Origin: Stromatinia cepivora
Lineage: Eukaryota; Ascomycota; Leotiomycetes; Helotiales; Sclerotiniaceae
Length of the DNA stretch: 64,000 nucleotides
Direction of reading: 5' to 3'
Assembly (NCBI GenBank): GCA_014898415.1
Contig: RCTD01000021.1
Coordinates: 620,001 to 684,000, forward strand
Made by a program: the position numbers and the translations under genes. Shown piece by piece: positions 12,752 through 23,928 of this stretch (positions are counted from its first letter, which is position 1; every line of letters begins with the position of its first letter). Below the pieces are notes generated by a model. It did not search any database. It was given only the letters and a program-made list of their open reading frames with translations, and was not told the origin of the DNA.

Positions 12752-12808
12752 CACGAGATCTCAAAAGAGATATGTAGACATGCAACATATCTCTTTCGAG
12801 ATCTCGTG
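12752..12808. repeat. 23-bp-stem hairpin in one array copy
   Basis: Arms 12752-12774 and 12786-12808 are reverse complements with a single mismatch, separated by an 11-nt loop TAGACATGCAA that is the conserved core of the array repeat. Other copies of the repeat have unrelated sequence in the left arm, so this copy has become palindromic. Confidence 0.85.
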
Positions 12809-15800
12809 GTGCAAAATAGTGGGAAGTGCTAGTTGCAAGTGTTATAGCTAGGGAAAAGCCGAAGTATTACGCTAAACCTGTTTCGCAATTAATAAACCAG
12901 TCACAGCCTTCGAACCCCGTGGTATACCAGTACTCCTCATCACTTGTCAGGATGCACCTCGTAATGTGGATATGTAGACATGCAACACACCTTTTCCCAA
13001 GCCTTTGAGTGGAAGATGAATGAACCTAGTTACGGAAATCGGAACTAAAGGGACTGGAGCGAGAATTAGACGCTGCGCCAGAGTTAAGATTCATGATTTA
13101 GACTAGAAAGTATTGGTTTACCAATCGCCTTCGATAGACTTTGCACACTTGTTGGGATGAGGCCTGCAACTTGAGAATACAGATATGCAACATACAAGTT
13201 TCGAGAGCTCTAAGTGGAGGGTTTGGAATACTATGTTTAAGTGTCGGAAATAAAGAAGGCCGGAGAGAGAATTAGGTCAGGCCTCCCCACATGTCAAATT
13301 CACCAGTCCCAAAATTTGTGATGTCTCTACCACCCACGCACTAGGATCAAGCCTGCAAATTGAATATGCAGATATGCAACAAAACTAATTCAAGAGCTCA
13401 AAGTAGAAGACTACTCTCTCGAAGATATTAATTTAGTTTCGCAACTTGTGGGAACCAGTCATTGAGGACTCGGGACCGCCGGTACACCAATTACTCGTGC
13501 GATCAGGAAAACTCCGAGACTCTAAGCATGTAACATATAGAAGTAAACCACGAAGGGAAGATCCTAATTTCTTAGCCTTTGGAGTTTAGACTTTTTGGCG
13601 ACACAATCAATTATTTTTACAAGTTTAAGGACTACACTTGCGAGGACATGACTTGTACATTGAATATGTAGATGCGCAACATAAATCTTTCAAGAATTCC
13701 AAGTGGTTTGAGTGCGAGTGCTAGTCGTGATTTCCGGAACTGGAAAATGTTTCTGAATTTTACTCTTCGCTAATTGGGGCTCGTTTAACTCAAGGTTCTG
13801 GATCTTGATGACGTATTTTTTACTTACACCGACCCGAGGTCTCTTTCTTGGGAGACCCCAAAACTCTGAATTTAGGGAATCTAACCTGGAATGTGAACCT
13901 CCGTTCTACGGGGTTCCAGGTCTTTATCAGAGAATCAGACAACTCATTATCTTTTCGCCCTGCAAATTTACTTTGGTTTTTGTCCGTTAGCCCTCTCGGC
14001 TCATAAATACGTTTAAACTTCACACCGGTTGGTAAATTCATTACTCACACCTCAGCATTATATCTGTAAAATGAAAACATATACATGCAAGGCCACACTT
14101 TCCCAAGAAGCGGGAACGTCGAAGACCTTGAAGCGCTAATTCGACTTACCGACGCTAGGAAAAGCTAATTGTAAGTGCCGAAGCGGCTCCGCTCTAGACC
14201 ACACACTTCAAAAATCGCGACGAACTACTCACACATTATCGACCGCATCATTATTATGACGTTCCCCGTGGAATATAAACACAAATACGCAATCTAATAT
14301 AATTCAAGGCCCATACATAAAAACTTCAAAAATCTATTCATGATAATCATGTATAGCTTCGATTATGACTATCGGAATTAAATCAATGCTTTCATTCTAA
14401 ATATTGAAGTTTATATAAGATACTAATCAAAACTATATACAAAATTACCAGGATGAATCCTATAATATAAAAACATAGATATATAACCTAATATAATTCA
14501 TGGCCTGCATATGAAAACTTCAGAAATCTATTCATGATGACCATATATGGCCTCGATTATGAATAGCGGAACTAAACAAATACTTCCATCCTAGATGTTA
14601 AAGTCTATATACGATATTAACCAAAAACTATATAAAAAGTTACCGGGATGAATCCTGTACGTAAAATCATAGATACGCAACAGATGCAAAATTGCTCCTT
14701 TTTTATCGCTCTGAGTGGGAGATTCAGACACTGGTTGGAGTAGACGGAGTTTGACGAAGCAGAGACTAACTAGGCTAAGCACGCACTTGTCAGGATGAGC
14801 CTCGTAATCTTCTGTCATAGACATGCAACACACTTCGATATATCTTTGCCACGCGCTTCAGTTAGATAGAAGACTTCCGGAAAGCATTCGAACGGCTAGT
14901 TAGAGCGGGCCAAAGAGGCTATAAGAGTGGAGTACTGTAAGCTCTCCATAAATCGGCACGGGAAATTTTTCTCAAGCGCCGAAACCAGGAAAATCGCCCA
15001 GTTCTAGACTTCTGACTGCACTCGTACTCCGCGGAGCGTCGATTTCTTGTTTTATCTATTCTGCATACGGGTATCTGTGAGACACATAACCGCAAAAGAT
15101 TTCTAGTATTTGGAGGGTAAGGTGCTGTATGTGAAAGTAATAAGATATGTTACCTCCTACCCACAAGCCAGGTAGAAAAAAATGGACGATCGCGCTAAAC
15201 CTTCTATTTGGTCTAGCCATTAACTATGGAAGGAGTAGTATATTATTCACGTACTTGTTGGGATGAGCCCTGTAAATTGAGAATGTAGATATGCAACATA
15301 ACCATTCTAAAGGCGTTGAGTGAACGATGCTCGTTATGGGTGCTGGAGCCAAGTGAATGGTCCGGTCTAAACGAATCTTCAAATTCATAAACTTCAAACT
15401 ACTTGTAGACTTGTAAGGGTGAGGCTTGGAATTTAGAGCCGTTAGATGTGCAACTTCAATTATTTAAGGCCGTTGAATAGCAGGTGATCTGCGATTAGTC
15501 CCAGTCATCGGAGCTAGGAGAATAGTCGGGGTTCGGGGTAGCGGCCGGGATACGGAAGTTTCAGAATCATAAGGTGCGGACTACTACTTATAAACTTGTC
15601 AGGATGAGGCCTGCAATGCTGATCGATTAGATGTGCAACATTGCTTTCGAAGAACCCTCAGTGGTAGAGGATTTAAGACTATTCTACACTAGTGAAGCTA
15701 ACAAAGAACGGCTTCAGGTTAGAGCTTTTCTGAGTCAGAATTGACTGACTGTAAAGTATACTATTTACCCAACTTCCCATGCACTTGTCAGGATGAGCCC

Positions 15801-17080
15801 GAAATGTGAATTTGCAGATGTGCAACAAACCATTTCCAAGGACTTCAAGTGAATGATGATGGAAATTGTTGTTTAAAGATGCGTGAATTACGGAAGAGTA
15901 GGTAACGGATGTAGGGAGAGCCAATGGAAGGGGAATGATGCATTTTTTATGATCTGTTGTATAAGAAATTTGAAATGATTTTGTATCTATGAAACTTACT
16001 ACTTTCAAATTTCCGGATGGAGGACAAGTCGCAGCCGCGAAACTAAATGGCCGGCACTAAAAGAACTCTACCCAAACGGGAAGAATGGCCGATCCATAGA
16101 ATTCTTATTAGAATTCCTGGATTCAAAACAGGGCACACGCTTGTCAGGATGAGCCTTGAAATATGACTTTGCAGATGTGAAACATATTTCTACACCCCGC
16201 TCTGAATGGCTCTGAGAGGAAGATTATAAAATCTACTATTTGCGCTTACCGGAGCTAGGAAAACCTCCTGTTCTTCCAGTTCTTATTTTTGGAATAGCGA
16301 TAGCACTTGAAAGGATCAGATCTGTAAAATGAATTTTCAGAAATGCAACAAACTTATGTATTCAGCTTTCAATGGCTCTGAGTGGATGGCTATTCGAAGT
16401 GCCAATTTTAGTTGTGGAGGCTAGGGAAGGACAATGAGTCTGACTTGTGGAATAAGAAATAGTGATAGTACTTGTCAGGATAACACCTGTAAATTGAATA
16501 TGTAGATGTGCAACATAGGCTTTCTGGGGATTTTAGGGCTGAAATCGGGGAGTGGTTTAGACGGTATTTCTCACAGAACGGCGGTATATTTGGCTTTAGA
16601 TAATCATTGAAATTTATGCTTGACAAGTGGTATTGAGCAAGCGACCGTGATGTATAATCCCAATTTTTGCTTAGGGGAGGGGTTTTACTCATTACCAGAC
16701 ACCTATGGAAACCCCACCGGATTAAATTGGCATTATAAAATTCATATGCATTATCGAAGCTAAAAGTCCTTCATTTTCGAATTGTAACCTTCAATTCGTG
16801 TTCTTGATAGATGGTGGCACTTGGATTTCCCAAACAATCCCACCCTGATTTTTTTACCCAATTAAAAACGACATGCTAAATTTTGTGAAAGGGTTCTATT
16901 TAAAAACTATCATTGATTGTTTACAATACTCGACTATCCACTCAATGAAAACAAAAAACAAAGGAGAAAGTCAAATAACCAAATCTCAAGTCCAAATTCT
17001 TTGAACATTGGAGAAAGACACATAAGTCTTTGATATTGACACTAGTCTGTTGATTCATATATAAGTATTCTCGAACTTTC

Positions 17081-17940
17081 GTGCTTGATGATAACCATCA
17101 ACTTAACCAGATAAAATCAGAACAGCGTAATTCAGCATTGTATCTCAAGAATCCATACAAAAATTACCTGCCTGAAAGAAAATCTCCTGTTTTCATACCC
17201 CAACACGTCATATCCTCAATACATGGGTCAGAAAAGCCCGGACACCTATCTATCTCACCAAGTTAGTTTGAATACCCAAACACAGCACTTCATACTATGT
17301 ATCAAATCTGCGCAACGAACTAACCTATGAAAGCCCCACAAACAGTACCCCTTCAGAAGTCCGAAAATATCTGACGAGTCTTCTTGTTCAAAACCACGGA
17401 AAGAATGTTGAGGAGGCTAGGGAGGTTACTTCTGTTTGGCTTTATGGTCGGGGATCAGATTTTTATCAGTATGATTTACACACATTTAAAGATATGTTTG
17501 GAAATGAAATAGGAATGTTGTGTTATTTGTATTCGAGGGGCCTTACACCAGGTGGAAGGCTAAGGGGTTTTTGGGAACAACTGGCAGGTGAGTTGTTTTT
17601 GTTTCTCTTTCTTTTCGTTGTATGTGGAAGGGGGATTTGATGATTATGGTGATGAAACAAATGCTAATGCGGTATCTCTGGACAGATATATGCCGAACAC
17701 AATGAGCTCTTGCTCCGGGAAGTGGGAAAGATTATTTTTGATGTACGTTTGTTAGATTCTTCCAGAGGTCTTGGGGTTCTGTTCCGATGGGTGCACAAAC
17801 TAAGAAGAGAAATAAATTTGAGAATTGAAGCTGATCAGAAGAACACTTGCCTGATGCTGAGGCAATCCACTCCGATGGTGTTCAGATGCCTTGATTATAT
17901 ACATTTGTCATGCTGTTGCCAGATGTTAAGTAATCGGTGA
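17081..17940 (+). pseudogene. candidate spliced gene or gene remnant, unidentified
   Basis: Open exon-like blocks are visible: ATG 17081 to about 17261 (60 residues), about 17350-17587, and about 17684-17940. Putative donors are GTTAGT at 17262 and GTGAGT at 17588; acceptors end in CAG near 17349 and 17683. The middle block encodes a Trp-Leu-Tyr-Gly-Arg segment with acidic and aromatic residues. The last block starts IYAEHNELLLREVGK and ends in a Cys-rich tail. The second junction does not preserve frame with the obvious donor and acceptor, so the gene is either broken by a frameshift or I have the wrong splice site. No family recognised. Confidence 0.35.
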
Positions 17941-20179
17941 TAGCTTTATCCACTATGAAAAGACGTTGTGTTTATGGAAGCGTCCAGGCTATTTGTTGTA
18001 TGTGGATTTTCTCTGGCACTGGAATAGACTGGAAGAAATTACTGTTCAAATGAGATGTGCAACAGAAAGTCAAGTCACGAGATTTGTTCTGATCCTGGTT
18101 GGTTGACTGGTACTGCCTGTTTCGAAGTTGCACCGAAAATATCACAATGAAGGAGGATGACTAAGAGATAGCGGCATTTATTCGGTATTGATACGATGAC
18201 CTCCCCTTGACCGAAATTGATGTCAAAAATCTTCACGATTTTTCAAAATACCAAGTACTTTCTTTGAGCATCTACAGAAACGCAAATGCTGGAGGGGTAC
18301 CCAAAAGAAATGTACCCTTCTTCCAACTTATTAGTGTTCGTGTCTGCCCCAAGAAGAAGAAGCATCCTCCCGCGACACACTACATTGTTGGATCGTGCAT
18401 GACTTGCAATTGATGTCCGATATGATATTCTGCGAATAGAAGGGGAAATCCTAAAAAGGTGTCTTCCAAAATTCAAGGATGTGCGAGATATTTGATAATT
18501 TGATGATTTGATGGGCTCAGAGAATCCCGTTGTTCCTGTCGAGTGAGAAGAGATGTTTGTCGAATTGGATAGATGACGGATGGAAGGGCGTGGGAAGGAC
18601 GTGCTGGAACTATCATGAATTCAAATTCTCGAATATTCTTGGTTTGCCTTCAGTGCGATCCAGATCTAGTTCTCAAAGATATCTCGATTAGGTTGAGTAA
18701 GAGTGAACGTACGATGTAGAAGAGATTGTGGTAGGCTACCTCTAGATGATCGGAAGAACGTAGGACAGTACACATCTGGTTCTGGTGCGGGGGGGTTTTG
18801 GATCGTAAGTAAGGCATTTAGGGATCGGAGAATCATTTTGAAAGAGAATTGAAAATGCGCTGAACACTCACGGCAATTGATAAGTGCATATACATGTTCA
18901 CGTCGTCAAGTTCCATTGGCAGTAGGGTAAGCGCGGCTGACGGGCAATCAAGGCCCACTACACAACCACTCGCAATGGGTTCTCAATCTGCATTGCAGAT
19001 CTTTTCTGCACGGACAAGTAGGAAAGGGATCGAAGAAGCCATTCAAATGTGAACTTCCGAAAGTCTTTTTGTACGTCACCGAGTCTGTGGACTTGTCTTC
19101 AGATATTTTCTGAGGACAACTTCCTGGATTGCACTAGTCAAGAGCAACGTTTCATATCCATATCTACATGCAAGCCAACAGACTTCCGAGTAGAGGTCCT
19201 ATCAAGCCCTTGCTTCTCTTTTCATCATGCGTCGGATGTGCAAGTCTTGTATGATTTTCTATTACATGTCTACGTTCGTTCTATCAATATCTTATTCTCT
19301 TTTTTGTTAAAACTCCGAGTGTCATCTTCCCAATTTTATAGACTTGATATCACATTGAATGTTTTGTTCTTTTGGCTATCGAACGAAGCGCGGTTTCTAT
19401 TCAAACATCCCGGAAGGTAATACTGATCATCTTCAATAGCTCGATTATATGAGGGCTATGTGTGATTTGTGTACTGCGGTAGTTGAACATCTGTGACTCC
19501 GTCACTGGCACCGCAATTTGATTTTCGCAGGTATTTGGTGTAGCTTGATGGCATTTGGTATCCAGCTTGAGTCCTTGTCGTGACCTGGCGCTCTTCTAGC
19601 AATGAGTGTCGCGAATTTGATTTGATTTTGCTTTCCGTGGAGCTAAAATTGTTAGTGGCAAAACTAAGTAAATCGCGATGGGGTAGGAAATGAGTATCTT
19701 AAGATTACACACTGTGCTAGATTGAGTATGAATTTGCCGCCCGGGTATACCTAGTAGCTATCTTTTGTTCTTAATGAGTTTAAGGAACTGTGAAGCTATT
19801 CTAATTTAATGACGACATTGGTAACACAGAAGCGGACGATCTCTTTCGCTATAAGTCTACTCAAAAGTGATTTTAGCGTTACCATTCCTCCAATAGAGAT
19901 ACAGTTTTTGGAAAGACCCACCGATGGCGGGAAGTTTATCCATCTACCGAAAGACTAGAAGTGGGTCTATACCATCTTCGTCAGGAATATTGACTGGCGT
20001 ATTAACGACCAAAACCTATTTTCATTTACCCGTTCATGTTTACTGCAATTGACAATTTAGCAAATGAGTTTGCAGCAGCTGGCCTCTATCCAACTCGCTA
20101 GCGCGATCTCTGATTTCCTATAAAGTCTCCTCTTCTCGCCCAAGTAATTTTTCTTTCTTCCTTTTTCTACACAACGGAG
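17941..20179. other. intergenic, no gene supported
   Basis: Frames up to 123 codons (19049-19420) exist but their translations lack domain-like content, and no splice structure supports them. No strong repeat seen. Confidence 0.35.
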
Positions 20180-20375
20180 TTGGTGTCTTTGGATCCGATT
20201 CTGTCTTCTCGTAGCTGGTTAGGGGTCTTTTGAACCGATACAGATCTACTCGTAGCTGATGAGATATCTTTGGATTCAAATCAGACGCTTCTCGTAGATG
20301 CAAACATGTCTTTGGATTCAATGCTACTTCTTCGTAGCTTAATTGGTGTCTTTGGATCCGATTTTGTCTTGCCAG
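20180..20375. repeat. tandem repeat, about 4.7 copies of a 39-42-bp unit
   Basis: Units start near 20180, 20220, 20261, 20303 and 20342. Each contains GTCTTTGGATYCRAT followed by TTCTCGTAGCT. Three of the units are 42 bp, so the minus strand stays open through all of them and gives a repeated 14-residue LNPK-type peptide in an 86-codon frame (20118-20378). Whether this is translated is unknown. Confidence 0.6.
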
Positions 20376-20924
20376 CATTGCAGTTTGCCGCTAAATGGTT
20401 CGCAAAGACGGGTAAGTTTCAGTCCTTCCAACTTCCAATGTTCTTACTAACTTTCTTTCGCGAATAGATTTTTCAATCCCGATTTCCAATTGCTTTTTTC
20501 TACTCCCAATAACTTGGTGATCATGGATGTCGAATGACAAGCAAGTTTTCCTCTTGCCACTTATGAAATTTACTAACCTTTGCTTAAAATTCTACGGTTT
20601 ACCTCTTCGAACGCGCATCACAACAACAGCAACAAATGGGATCTCTGGTCTTGTCTTTGGAAATTCTCGAATTTGGTATTTGCAGGATTTCTTTTGGTCT
20701 TTTAGATTAGAGTTCAATATTATCAATATTTCATGCAATGCTCCCTAATATCTTGTGATTGATTGTTTTACATTATGCTTCCTGAATGCATCTTCAATGC
20801 AGTTTCCTCAATGCACTTAGCACGAAAGCCTCAACCCTTAACAATTTTCGGTATGATAGTGTAAAAATCGAAGAAGATTTCAGAAATTATGCCCTGTGTA
20901 AAATCTCAGAATCAAAGGTGTTAA

Positions 20925-22600
20925 TGTCACGAGATACACGTGATCGCGTACGATCGGGCTAGTACAGTACTAAGCTCCGAGCTGATCATATATATAGCTT
21001 TGTAGCATATCCTTTTTAGCTTTGTAACTTTTAATTCTAAGATTGATCTTTAAACGCTCATTGGATTCGTCATATTATTAAAAGCTTTTCTAAATAAAAA
21101 ATAGAATAATATATACTTATACTTATATACACTCTATTTGCTTCTATCCTAGATATACATTCATACTCACTCGTTTATATATAGATTTTCTTGATATTAT
21201 TCGAAGATGTTATTTTTTTTCTTACCTTTAATTTCTAAACTATAGATTACAATTCGATAAACCTTACAATTGCAGAACTTTGTAGCAAAGTGATTCATCA
21301 ACGGAATGAAATCTCGTTCCTATACTTTCTGATTCTCGAACGTATTCCTATTATTTATACTCTTTTTCGTCCGAAATCCTCTCTCCCTGATCCTGAAAAG
21401 TTCAATGATAGTTCTCAAAAGTTCGATATCTGGCTTCCTTCGATTCAAGCGAAACTACAAATAAACAGTATTGCGATTGATAATTCTACAATTCAATTTT
21501 ACTATATTTATCTCAATCTCGAATCTCATATACAAACTATGATATTACCTCAACTTTCTTCTATTAATCAAAACATTCCCTTAAATCATATAACGATCCT
21601 GAATCAATTCATATATATTTACAACAATCCAAATAAAGTTCAAAAAGCTGAAGATAAGTTATTCATTCTCAAATAAGGAATCGATTCTTTATATATCTAT
21701 ATTGCAAAATTCGAAAGAACCCTTTACAAAGCTAAAGATCAGAATTGATCCGATTCGAATAAAATCTCAATTTTTCATAATAGATACAATATTACTTTTA
21801 AAAATCATCTTTCTCAACAATTTTCTCTTCTTTACTTCTATCCCGATTTTATTCAGATTATACAATAACTAATTGCTTATATAATAAATGGATTCCTTGT
21901 ATCACTTTATTCTAATAAATCTAGAGCCCTATATATATTACAGAATCCATCCCATTCTTAAAACCACGATCCAATGGATATTAACAATCTTAATATCATT
22001 GATATTCTTAACCCTTTTAATGCTCAATTAAACAAACTCAATCATACTTTGATTCTACTTTATATATAAATATCTGAGTTTTCCCCTTCTGAAAGAACTC
22101 TCTTATACAAACAAAATAAATACATACAATATAAAAGTAATTCTCATTGAATACAAATCTATCCGTTAAACCCATATCAAAGAACCCGAGATCGATAAAA
22201 GCCTGTTCTGGCTATTACATTGATTACTGAACCCGAAAACGATGATGATAAGGATCTAGGAGAGATAATCAATAGCCGATATTTTGAAGATCGCTTAAAG
22301 AAGGCAAATAATACAATGGATATATATTTGTTGATTATAATGCAATCTGTATATCAGGAATTTTTATCAAAAGAAGATTAATAATCATTTTGTATTTAAA
22401 TCATTTGTTTAAAATGAATTCGAGGCGAACTCTTTAGAAGGGGGGGGTAATGTCACGAGATATATGTGATCGTGTATGATCGGGCTAATACGGTACTAAG
22501 CTCCGAGCCGATCATATATATAGCTTCGTAGCACACCCTCTTTAGCTCTGTAGCTTTTAATTCTAAGGTTGATCTCTAAACGCTCGTTGGGTTCGTCACA
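20925..22600 (+). mobile_element. short LTR retroelement carrying only a gag remnant
   Basis: Direct 150-bp terminal repeats lie at 20925-21074 and 22451-22600. They start TGTCACGAG and end in CGTCACA (right) or CGTCATA (left). The 5-bp target duplication GTTAA is intact at 20920-20924 and 22601-22605. The two LTRs differ at about 18 sites and all are transitions, with no indels: the RIP signature. A G-rich polypurine tract (about 22435-22448) precedes the right LTR. At 1676 bp the element has no room for pol; the only coding trace is a gag-like frame. It is therefore a non-autonomous or internally deleted element. Confidence 0.9.
21290..21676 (+). pseudogene. gag-like polyprotein remnant of the LTR element
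   Basis: A frame of 128 codons with a PDPEKFNDSSQKFDIWLPSI segment followed by a helical NLESHIQTMILPQL region, NPNKVQKAEDKL and, past the stop, a readable continuation (YIAKFERTLYKAK). This layout matches the capsid region of fungal Ty3/gypsy Gag proteins. Reading is lost downstream through stops consistent with transitions. No protease, reverse transcriptase or integrase is visible in any frame before the right LTR. Confidence 0.6.
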
Positions 22601-22605
22601 GTTAA

Positions 22606-23700
22606 CGCGTCTGCTGAAAATAAGTTCATAGCTACTTGCGCGGGCATATCCTAACATATATATTTTAAAGCACCTTTCATAACTCGATTCTTATTGGTCT
22701 AGAAAGGAAAAATAATTCAACAAAGATATTATGTTTGATAAAAAAATAGAATTGAAAAAAAAGAAAAGGTTCTATCAATTGAAGATTTTTTAATAATATA
22801 ATTTTTATTATTTTATAATCGATAATTGTGAAATAATAATTAATTAAGGGATTTGAAATTGAATTGAAGAATTGAAGGTTGGAAATTGAAAAGATTAAAA
22901 ACGATTTTGATTGGTTCAATAGGTCAAGGAATGCAATAAGAAAGATCAAAATATTTCGAATTCCTTTTCTCTTTTGAAACAACTTTGGTATTTTGGTTCT
23001 GAATCGGAAACAAGAGTATACTATACTATTTCTATTATTTCAATATAATTTTCATGTTCATATTAATATTTAGATTCAGATTTAGATTGAAGGATTATAG
23101 AAACTATATAAGAACTAAAATCTATCCTACACTTTAGTAGAAAATACAATAAGAAAAATAAAAAATCTCAAAATATTTCGAATTCCCTTTTTTGGATATA
23201 AATATTTGAATATAAAGTATTTCAGTATTTTGATTTCGAGTCTAAAACAAAGATATACTATATTATCTATATTATTTCAATAAAAGTTTAAGATTTATAT
23301 TCTTATTTATATTCAGATTCAAATTTATAATTATACTTTAATACAGAATTCGATATACAGACTATTCTCGAAAAAGCTATTAAAATTTTTGAATAATTTC
23401 AAAATTCATAATTAATTGAAATACAAATAAGAAATATTCAAATTATGAGTGTCTGGTAGATTACGCAATACGAGCTAATTATAGATTCTAAAGGGCATGA
23501 AAAATAACTATAGGAAGCACAGCGAATCTATTGTTATTTTTAGCTCTGAAAGGGCCGGAGTCAAAGGTCGTGTAGGTATACTACACACTCGGAATATTTT
23601 CATCCACACTGAAACACAGCTACTCATGCAGATATGAATATCACAGACCATCCTTTCTTGTGGTGTTATTGAAATGAAGTTCTGCTTATGCACGTGTTTT
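22606..23700. repeat. AT-rich region with diverged tandem duplication
   Basis: Two diverged direct copies, about 22930-23143 and 23144-23395, share landmarks in the same order: AATRCAATAAGAAA, CAAAATATTTCGAATTCC, a TATTTTGRTT stretch, AAACAARGRTATACTAT, TATTATTTCAATA and ATATTYAGATTCARATTTA. The whole stretch is strongly AT-rich and gene-free. The composition suggests another RIP-damaged duplicated sequence whose ends I cannot define. Confidence 0.55.
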
Positions 23701-23928
23701 GTTTGCGTGGTGCATACGTAATGTTATGCACGTGACAAAGAATGGTTCGCGTTGCTGCCTACATGAAGCTGCACTGCCTCGTCGCCTTCTCTGTTAATTT
23801 ATAAATATGACCCCACGATCCCCCAAGACTTCTCAATATTTTAATCACTTTCAATCATAATCATTCTTTCTATCTTCAAAATTCCTACATTCCGTACCTC
23901 TCACCTTCCTCAACTTCCTACCTTCATC

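Larger units (their letters stand above)
8140..16520 (+). repeat. direct array of ~28-30 diverged copies of a repeat with ~40-bp core
   Basis: A recurrent core reads, in consensus, CAGGATGAGGCCTGxAAxTGA, then TATGTAGATATGCAACA, followed 15-30 bp later by TTTGAGTGGAAG. Cores are visible near 8140, 8515, 9005, 9055, 9221, 9417, 9605, 9793, 10293, 10480, 11868, 12025, 12170, 12358, 12550, 12733, 12943, 13148, 13343, 13640, 14443, 14640, 14787, 15257, 15412, 15596, 15784, 16140, 16300 and 16472, all in the same orientation. Spacing is mostly 145-210 bp with gaps, so the full unit is about 150-200 bp. Copies differ by substitutions and small indels. The region has ordinary base composition, unlike the RIP-damaged elements on either side, and no convincing long reading frame. 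Function unknown: satellite-like DNA, or an array of small non-coding RNA genes, are both possible. Confidence 0.8.

Noticed and set aside
8140..16520. CRISPR-like array
   Set aside because: The repeats are diverged, spacing is 145-210 bp and irregular, and the genome is eukaryotic.
19049..19420. 123-codon frame with several cysteines
   Set aside because: No signal peptide or conserved spacing. The Ser/Phe/Leu content looks random.
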